Shown here piece by piece: positions 42,471-47,540 of a stretch of DNA of 47,540 bases. Positions within the stretch are counted from its first letter, which is position 1, and each line of letters starts with the position of its first letter. The notes under the pieces were generated by a model that worked only from the letters and a program-made list of their open reading frames with translations, ran no database searches and was not told where the DNA came from. Position numbers and translations under genes: made by a program. This DNA is from PR03 sp031362725. GTDB lineage: Bacteria > Myxococcota_A > UBA9160 > PR03. The DNA lies in the NCBI GenBank assembly GCA_031362725.1, contig JANLTC010000145.1:1-47540 (forward strand), read 5' to 3'.

Positions 42471-44492
42471 ATGGGATCGTTTGCAACGAATCGAGGGGTC
42501 CCCGTGGCGCTGAGGTCCGATCTTGCTGCGCGCGCGTCCGCCGCGTGCGCCACAACCGCACTCCTCGGCTTCGCGTGGGCCTGGAACTATTGGCTGTCGA
42601 TCCCGGCCGCGCTGCTCGTCGCGGGTGGCAGTGTGGCCGTCGCGCTGCTGCTCGCCTGGGCGAGCGGCCCGCTCGTGCGTCGCATCTGCGCGCAGCATGC
42701 CGTCCTCGGCAGCGCCGCCGCCGCGTTCTTCGTGTTCGGCGTGTGGCCGGCGTTCGCAGCGCTGTCCGGCCCGAGTGCCGATCATCGGAACCTGCAGCTG
42801 GCGCTGTTCGCGGGGATCGGTGCGGGGACGGCAATCGTCGCCATGGCGGTGGCCCGCTTCGGAACCTTCGATATCGCGAGCGCGGCAGCGGCTGCGGTCA
42901 TCGTCGTTCTCTGGATGTCGCCGCCGGAACCCGGCGTGCTCGCGGGCCCGGCGACGGCCGCGGTGCAGCCCAGCTCGCCCGTAGTGACGCGGGTCGCCGT
43001 GATCGGCATCGACAGCGCCGACTGGCAGGTGATCGATCCACTGCTCGCCGCCGGTGCGTTGCCGAACCTGCAGCGCGTGATCGAGCGCGGCGCGTCGGGG
43101 GTATTGCGCGCGGTCGAGCCGACCTACTCGCCGGTGGTGTGGACGTCGATCTTCACCGGCAAGACGCCCGCGAAGCACGGCATCACCGGTTGGTACGATG
43201 CGCGCAGCGACAATCTCCACGCGAGTCGGCTCTGGCGCCTCGTCGGGGGCGCGGGCTGGTCGTCGGTCGTCGTGAACGTCCCCGGCACCTGGCCGCCGAA
43301 GCAGATGAGCGGGGCCCTCGTCTCGGGGTTCCCGATCCCGACGATCCTGCGTCCTCCGCCGATGCAACAACAGCAGGTGCTGGGGCGCGTGCTCGCCACC
43401 GAGGACCGCCCCGGGTCGCTGGTTCCCACCATCGTGCTTCCGGTACACGGCCAGAGCGCCGAGGGCGACGCGGTGATCGGCGAAGCGATGCTGCCGCCGA
43501 AGACGCGGCTGCACCACTTCGGCATCGAGGTGTTGCAGCGCAGGAGGCTGCTGCCGCCGCGGCTTCACCATGTGCCCGTGCGCTTCGACGTCGGCACGCA
43601 GGGGAAACGGCGCATCGAGGTGGCTCATCACGCGGCCGAACTCGCAACGGGCGAGTGGTCGCCCTGGTTCAAGCACGAGGTTCTCGGCCAACCCGTGCGG
43701 TTCCGGCTGCGCGCCCTCGCATCGGGCGGCTTCTACTGCACGCCGTTCTTCCAGGATCCGCAACAGCCGCTGTACGTCCTCGCCAGCGATCCGGCGATCG
43801 CCGCGCGCGCGATTGGCGACGACATGTACGTCGTCGAAGGCGCGGGCTGGCGCATCGCCGAGGATCCCGACCTGCGTGCGCCGCTCGCCGAGCAACTGCG
43901 CGACCTCGAAGAGCAGCACTTGCGCGTGTCGATGGCGCTGGCGAAGGAGATCCCGGATTGGAAGCTCTTCGTCCACATCTTCACGCTGATCGATCGGACC
44001 TCGCACGCCTTCTGGCGTTTCCATGACGCCGCCGCGTACCCGTCGATCGATCCCGCCGAGCTGAGCGAGAATCAGGGTCGCCTCGTCGACGCGTATCGCT
44101 ACGTGGACGCGCGGCTCGGCGAGGTGCTCGCGATCCTCCCCGAGGACACGACGATCTTCCTCGTCAGCGATCACGGGTCCGCTCCGAGCGACGATCGCAT
44201 CTGGGGCAGCCACCGCACCGATGGGGTCTGGATCGCCGCGGGTCCCGGCATCCGGCCGCAGCGCGCGCGCCTCGAGCTGAGCGCACTCGACATCACGCCG
44301 ACGATCCTGGCCGCGTTCGGACTGCCCGAGGCGGCCGACATGGACGGCCTCGCCCGGGTGGAGATCCTGGACGGCGTTCTCGAACGGCGACAGATCGCCA
44401 GCTACGAGTCCGGGAACGAAGCGGCCGCGACACCGAAACGAATCGACGCCAGCACGGAGAATCAACTGCGCAGCCTCGGCTACGTGCAGTGA
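42471..44492 (+). CDS. Membrane-anchored alkaline-phosphatase-superfamily enzyme (type I phosphodiesterase-like)
   Basis: A 673-residue protein with about four N-terminal membrane segments (residues about 25-165) and then an alkaline-phosphatase-superfamily domain. Metal and catalytic stretches are AVIGIDSADWQVIDPLLAAG, TYSPVVWTSIFTGKTPAKHG, VHIFTLIDRTSHAFWRF and FLVSDHGSAPSDDRIWG, with a later SHRTDGVWI. This layout is seen in nucleotide pyrophosphatase/phosphodiesterase-like and phosphoglycerol-transferase-like proteins. A GTG at 42504 with GAGGGG 5 bases upstream is an alternative start. It follows the GT4 gene by 172 bases and converges on the MBOAT gene. Substrate unknown. Confidence 0.87.
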   Translation: MGSFATNRGVPVALRSDLAARASAACATTALLGFAWAWNYWLSIPAALLVAGGSVAVALLLAWASGPLVRRICAQHAVLGSAAAAFFVFGVWPAFAALSGPSADHRNLQLALFAGIGAGTAIVAMAVARFGTFDIASAAAAAVIVVLWMSPPEPGVLAGPATAAVQPSSPVVTRVAVIGIDSADWQVIDPLLAAGALPNLQRVIERGASGVLRAVEPTYSPVVWTSIFTGKTPAKHGITGWYDARSDNLHASRLWRLVGGAGWSSVVVNVPGTWPPKQMSGALVSGFPIPTILRPPPMQQQQVLGRVLATEDRPGSLVPTIVLPVHGQSAEGDAVIGEAMLPPKTRLHHFGIEVLQRRRLLPPRLHHVPVRFDVGTQGKRRIEVAHHAAELATGEWSPWFKHEVLGQPVRFRLRALASGGFYCTPFFQDPQQPLYVLASDPAIAARAIGDDMYVVEGAGWRIAEDPDLRAPLAEQLRDLEEQHLRVSMALAKEIPDWKLFVHIFTLIDRTSHAFWRFHDAAAYPSIDPAELSENQGRLVDAYRYVDARLGEVLAILPEDTTIFLVSDHGSAPSDDRIWGSHRTDGVWIAAGPGIRPQRARLELSALDITPTILAAFGLPEAADMDGLARVEILDGVLERRQIASYESGNEAAATPKRIDASTENQLRSLGYVQ

Positions 44493-44534
44493 TCGCCGCC
44501 GCGCCAGGGGATGGGGTCGGTCGAAGAACGCGGG

Positions 44535-45986
44535 CTAGAACTGGAAGTAGATGAACTGCTGCGCGCCGCGATTGCCGACCAGCAGCAAGGCCACCGCGAT
44601 CGCGAAGTACAGCAACGGACGCGAGGCGGCCCAGACCAGGCCCAGGTGGAGTTTCTTGCGCGTCGCGGCCGTTCCGAGCAGGTGGAGCGAACCTGCGGCG
44701 ATCAGCCCCGTTACCGTGAGAGCGAGCGAGAGCGGTCCGAAGACGCCGACATCGCTGGGTCCGACCAGCCTTGCTTCGGCGATGCCGCGGATCACCGTCC
44801 AGGCGACATCGAGATCACTCGCGCGGAAGAAGATCCACGCGAACGCGACGAAGTGGAAGGTCAGCACGGTCGAGAACGCGCGGTACGCGCGGCCCGGCAG
44901 CAGCGGGGTCGTCGGTGCGATGCCGAGCCGCTCGTGAACGAACCGGGTGACCGCGAGCCCGAATCCGTGGAGCAGGCCCCAGATCACGAAGTTGAAGCTC
45001 GCCCCGTGCCACAGGCCGCCCAGCGCCATCGTGACGATCAGGTTCCAATAGGTGCGAACACCACCGCGCCGATTGCCGCCGAGCGGGATGTACAGGTAGT
45101 CGCGCAGCCAGTTGCTGAGCGTGATGTGCCAGCGCCGCCAGAACTCGGTGAGGTTCAACGACAGATAGGGCGCGCGAAAGTTGCGCGGCAACTCGTAGCC
45201 GAGGCAATAGGCGCAGCCGCGTCCGATGTCCGTGTAGCCACTGAAGTCGCAATAGATCTGCACGCTGTAGGCGTAGACGGCGAGCAGCAGCGTGCCGCTC
45301 CCGACGCCGTCGGGCGAGGCAAAGACCTTGTCGACGAACGGCGCGATCTGGTCGGCGACCAGGACCTTCTTCGCGAGGCCGATCGCGACGAGGTCGAGGC
45401 CGTGCAGCATCCGCCACGCGTCGAAACGCCGGATCGACGCGAGTTGCGGGATGAACTCGTTCGGCCGCACGATCGGGCCCGCGATCAGCTGCGGGAAGAA
45501 CGCGCCGAAGAGGGCCATCTTCAGCGGGTTGCGGATCACGGGGGCGTCGCCGCGGAAGACGTCGACGACATAGCCGATCTTCTGGAATGTGTAGAAGCTG
45601 ATGCCGAGTGGCAGGAAGATTTCGAGGGTCGGGGAATGCCACGCCGAACCGAAGACCGTGTGCGCGACCTGGCTGCTCGTGTCGAGGAAGAAGTTGCAGT
45701 ATTTGAAGAAGCCGAGGTTCAGCAGATCGGCGGTGACGGTGGCCGCGACGATACGCCGCGCGAGCTGCGGCCGACCGGTGCGCGTCGCCGCGACGCCAAG
45801 CGCTGCTGCGTAGTTGAGCGCGGTCACCGCGATCAGCAGCAACAGGTAGATCGGATACCAGGCGGCGTAGAACATCCAGCTCGCGGCGAGAAGCAGACCG
45901 AGCCGCGCGCGATGCGATGGCAGGGCCCAGTAGCTGAGCAGCACGAGCAGGAAGAACACCGCGTAGCTGAGGCTGTTGTAGATCAT
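44535..45986 (-). CDS. MBOAT O-acyltransferase (AlgI-like)
   Basis: A 483-residue polytopic membrane protein of the AlgI/DltB group that passes acetyl groups across the inner membrane for O-acetylation of polysaccharides. Family marks are FLPLGISFYTFQKIGYVVDV, PQLIAGPIVRP, IYCDFSGYTDIGRG, TEFWRRWHITLSNWLRDYLY then IPLGGNRRGG, and the catalytic histidine in LGGLWHGASFNFVIWG. About ten membrane segments are visible. It follows the SGNH gene by 12 bases on the same strand, the normal AlgI plus AlgJ/X-type pairing. Confidence 0.94.
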   Translation of the reverse strand: MIYNSLSYAVFFLLVLLSYWALPSHRARLGLLLAASWMFYAAWYPIYLLLLIAVTALNYAAALGVAATRTGRPQLARRIVAATVTADLLNLGFFKYCNFFLDTSSQVAHTVFGSAWHSPTLEIFLPLGISFYTFQKIGYVVDVFRGDAPVIRNPLKMALFGAFFPQLIAGPIVRPNEFIPQLASIRRFDAWRMLHGLDLVAIGLAKKVLVADQIAPFVDKVFASPDGVGSGTLLLAVYAYSVQIYCDFSGYTDIGRGCAYCLGYELPRNFRAPYLSLNLTEFWRRWHITLSNWLRDYLYIPLGGNRRGGVRTYWNLIVTMALGGLWHGASFNFVIWGLLHGFGLAVTRFVHERLGIAPTTPLLPGRAYRAFSTVLTFHFVAFAWIFFRASDLDVAWTVIRGIAEARLVGPSDVGVFGPLSLALTVTGLIAAGSLHLLGTAATRKKLHLGLVWAASRPLLYFAIAVALLLVGNRGAQQFIYFQF

Positions 45987-45998
45987 CGCGTGCTTCGC

Positions 45999-47138
45999 TC
46001 AGCGCCCGATTCCGGCACGAGAGGATTCGAGCCGGGGAAGCAGCGCCGCTGCGATTCGTCCGGCGACCGCTGCGTGGCCAGCCGCGTCGTAGTGGAAGTT
46101 GTCGGGTGAGCCGTCTTTGTAGTTGCCGAAGTGTTCGCTCGCGAGTTCGTGCGAGAGGTCGATCAGCGCGGCGCCGTTGCGCTGGGCAATCGCCGTGAGA
46201 TCACCGCGGACGCGAGTCTCGATCGCGGCATCGAACGGTACCGGCAGGCGCTGGTCGTCGAAGGGAAGCGCGACCAGCAGTATCGGGATCTCCGCGCTGC
46301 GGGCGTCGCGCGCGATCGTTTCCAACGCGAGCAGCGAGATTGGATACGCATCGCCGATCGCGTAGCTCTGCGCGGTCCGCGTCTCGCCGGGCTGGCGGCG
46401 CAGCCAGCGCATCACGACCGTCGCCGCGTCGCGGCGCAGCGGCGCGTCGATCAGCTCGTCGAACATCACCTGCCGGTTCGCGTAGGCAGGTACGTGCTCG
46501 GCGAGCCAGGTTTCGATCTGTGCGTCGAGTCGCTGTTGGATGGTCCTGCCGCGTCCCGAGACGTGCTGTGCCGCCCTGTGACTCCAGGCGAGTAGCTCGT
46601 CGGTCGCGGCCCCGTCCGAGTTTGCGGGCAGCGCGGCGCGGATCGCGTCGCGAACGCTGGCGACGTCGAGCGGCTCGAGCAGCGTCGGCCGGACCGCCGT
46701 GCGCAGCATGCTGAACAGGTTCAAGCCGACCACGACGGCGCTGGGCTGCGAGGTGTTGCGTGTCGCAAAGTGGATCACCAGGGTCTCGATGATCTGCTGG
46801 CCGCCATCGGAGAAGTCGGCGACCTCGACCGCGAGACCGCGCTTCGCGAGGTCTTCGGAGAGCAGGTGCGACGTCGTATGCTCGCCGCCGTCGCTCTCGC
46901 CCCGCACCGTGGCGATCTGGGAGCTGCCGTACACGACGATGCGAGGCTGTTCGGGCGGCGGAAGGTCGGCGAGTGTGCGGCGCAAGTTGCGCGCAGCCAG
47001 GTCGAAGACCGCGCCGTGCCGCTGCATGGCGCGCTGCGACTCGCCAAAGCGCGTCGCCACTGCGTTCCACGCTACGGACAGCGCGAGGAACCCGACGAGT
47101 GCATGGACGAGGCGCGCCGACCCGCTCGGGAACGTCAT
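45999..47138 (-). CDS. SGNH/GDSL-like acetyltransferase partner, membrane-anchored
   Basis: A 379-residue protein with one N-terminal membrane segment (LVHALVGFLALSVAWNAVAT), so the rest is periplasmic. SGNH-type marks are the block I serine region IVVYGSSQIATVRGE near residue 67, and the C-terminal Asp/His pair in SPDNFHYDAAGHAAVAGRI. This is the layout of AlgJ/AlgX or DltD-like partners that take acetyl groups from an MBOAT protein and put them on the polymer. The next gene is exactly such an MBOAT. The ATG at 47138 gives a signal-anchor start. Confidence 0.85.
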   Translation of the reverse strand: MTFPSGSARLVHALVGFLALSVAWNAVATRFGESQRAMQRHGAVFDLAARNLRRTLADLPPPEQPRIVVYGSSQIATVRGESDGGEHTTSHLLSEDLAKRGLAVEVADFSDGGQQIIETLVIHFATRNTSQPSAVVVGLNLFSMLRTAVRPTLLEPLDVASVRDAIRAALPANSDGAATDELLAWSHRAAQHVSGRGRTIQQRLDAQIETWLAEHVPAYANRQVMFDELIDAPLRRDAATVVMRWLRRQPGETRTAQSYAIGDAYPISLLALETIARDARSAEIPILLVALPFDDQRLPVPFDAAIETRVRGDLTAIAQRNGAALIDLSHELASEHFGNYKDGSPDNFHYDAAGHAAVAGRIAAALLPRLESSRAGIGR

Positions 47139-47170
47139 TCGAGTCGTCGCTCTGCGCCGCCCGCGCGCAC

Positions 47171-47536
47171 CTAGCGCGGGTCCTGGGCGATCCAGCGGCG
47201 GTGCCACAACGAGAGGTTGAAGAGCGTCCAGAGCAGCGTGCCGCGATCGCGCTGGCCGCTGAAGTGGGCGTCGACGTAGCTCCGCACCACGTCGCCGTCG
47301 AGATGGCCGTCCTTGATCAGTGACGAGTGCAGCACGGTGTCGCGCAGGTAGCGACCGAACTCGTCTTCGAAGACCCACTGCGACATCGGCGCCGGGAAGC
47401 CCTGCTTGCGGCGGTGGATCAGGTCGTCGGGCAGCATGCCGATTCTTGCGGCGCTGATCGACGAGCACGGTCTGGACGGAAAGACGGGCTTCGGTGTGGT
47501 CGTCCCGCACCGGGCGCAGCGGGCCGGACTGCGCAT
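47171..47536 (-). CDS. C-terminal part of a second asparagine-synthase-like amidotransferase
   Basis: The last 88 residues, ending at 47171, match the end of asparagine-synthase-type proteins: MLPDDLIHRRKQGFPAPMSQ, WVFEDEFGRYLRDTVL, LWTLFNLSLWHRRWI. The matching part of the complete asnB here is VIDRPKKGFALPL. Upstream of about 47437 the frame stays open to an ATG at 47536, but the residues (rich in C, P, R, T) no longer look like this family. The rest of the gene is missing from the window. It precedes the SGNH-MBOAT pair on the same strand. Confidence 0.75.
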   Translation of the reverse strand: MRSPARCARCGTTTPKPVFPSRPCSSISAARIGMLPDDLIHRRKQGFPAPMSQWVFEDEFGRYLRDTVLHSSLIKDGHLDGDVVRSYVDAHFSGQRDRGTLLWTLFNLSLWHRRWIAQDPR

Positions 47537-47540
47537 CGCG
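47436..47540 (+). other. Helicase-like fragment at the right edge (possible junction)
   Basis: On the plus strand the final 105 bases read MPILAALIDEHGLDGKTGFG, then VVVPHRAQRAGLR. The G-V-V-V-P-H-R-A-Q stretch is like the motif in DNA2/NAM7-type superfamily 1 helicases (typically G-V-V-x-P-[HY]-R-A-Q). Such a motif belongs deep inside a helicase, yet upstream the sequence is the antisense of the amidotransferase. It is either a rearrangement point, an assembly join, or chance. Confidence 0.4.

Overview
The window is uniformly very GC-rich, with long shadow reading frames on both strands. It looks like chromosome of a Gram-negative bacterium. It carries MlaE/MlaF-type outer-membrane lipid transport genes, a sigma-54 activator, a PEP-CTERM-like protein and exopolysaccharide genes of the kind linked to the XrtA/PEP-CTERM system. 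The order rpsP-KH-rimM-trmD-rplS-yraN-rsmI and the gene mix fit a deltaproteobacterial-grade lineage (Myxococcota, Desulfobacterota, Binatota-like). The phylum is an inference. No rRNA, tRNA, CRISPR array, prophage or insertion sequence was seen.

Left half (1-19.5 kb), mostly housekeeping. A minus-strand thiS-thiG-thiE/tenI thiazole operon is cut by the left edge. Diverging from it is a chain joined by 4-base stop/start overlaps (alr, mlaE, an mlaF-like ATPase), followed by a membrane GT2 glycosyltransferase. A purH-purD-Sua5-DUF1015-DciA-zinc-ribbon run follows a good sigma-70-type promoter. A second promoter precedes the ribosomal operon rpsP-khpA-rimM-trmD-rplS, which ends in paired hairpins shared with convergent yraN. 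Then come rsmI, ligA and a soluble histidine kinase overlapping its sigma-54 response regulator.

Right half (19.5-47.5 kb), cell-envelope polysaccharide and secreted proteins. A minus pair (heparinase-like lyase, double-ACT protein) diverges from manA, a DUF362 protein, a two-domain dehydrogenase, a GT4 glycosyltransferase and a methyltransferase. Two very large secreted beta-helix proteins lie tail to tail, one with a PEP-CTERM-like tail and one with a cysteine-containing tail. Around the first lie two decayed fragments of a glycosyltransferase related to the intact GT4 gene. A minus operon (asparagine-synthase-type amidotransferase, GNAT-like protein, polysaccharide deacetylase, beta-helix protein) resembles XrtA-associated sets. 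Another GT4, a membrane-anchored alkaline-phosphatase-superfamily enzyme, and an MBOAT plus SGNH O-acetylation pair follow. The right edge holds the C-terminus of a second asparagine-synthase-like gene whose homology stops abruptly about 100 bases before the end, where a helicase-like frame appears on the opposite strand.

Together the right half would synthesise, modify (methylation, deacetylation, O-acetylation, amidation) and remodel a surface polysaccharide and display large beta-helix proteins. No exosortase, Wzx/Wzy or export genes are present in the window. The most notable observations are the glycosyltransferase relics, the two beta-helix proteins with different C-terminal anchors, the MlaF-like ATPase with three altered catalytic motifs, a ThiE-family protein lacking both metal-binding aspartates, a 45-bp tandem repeat, and the right-edge junction.
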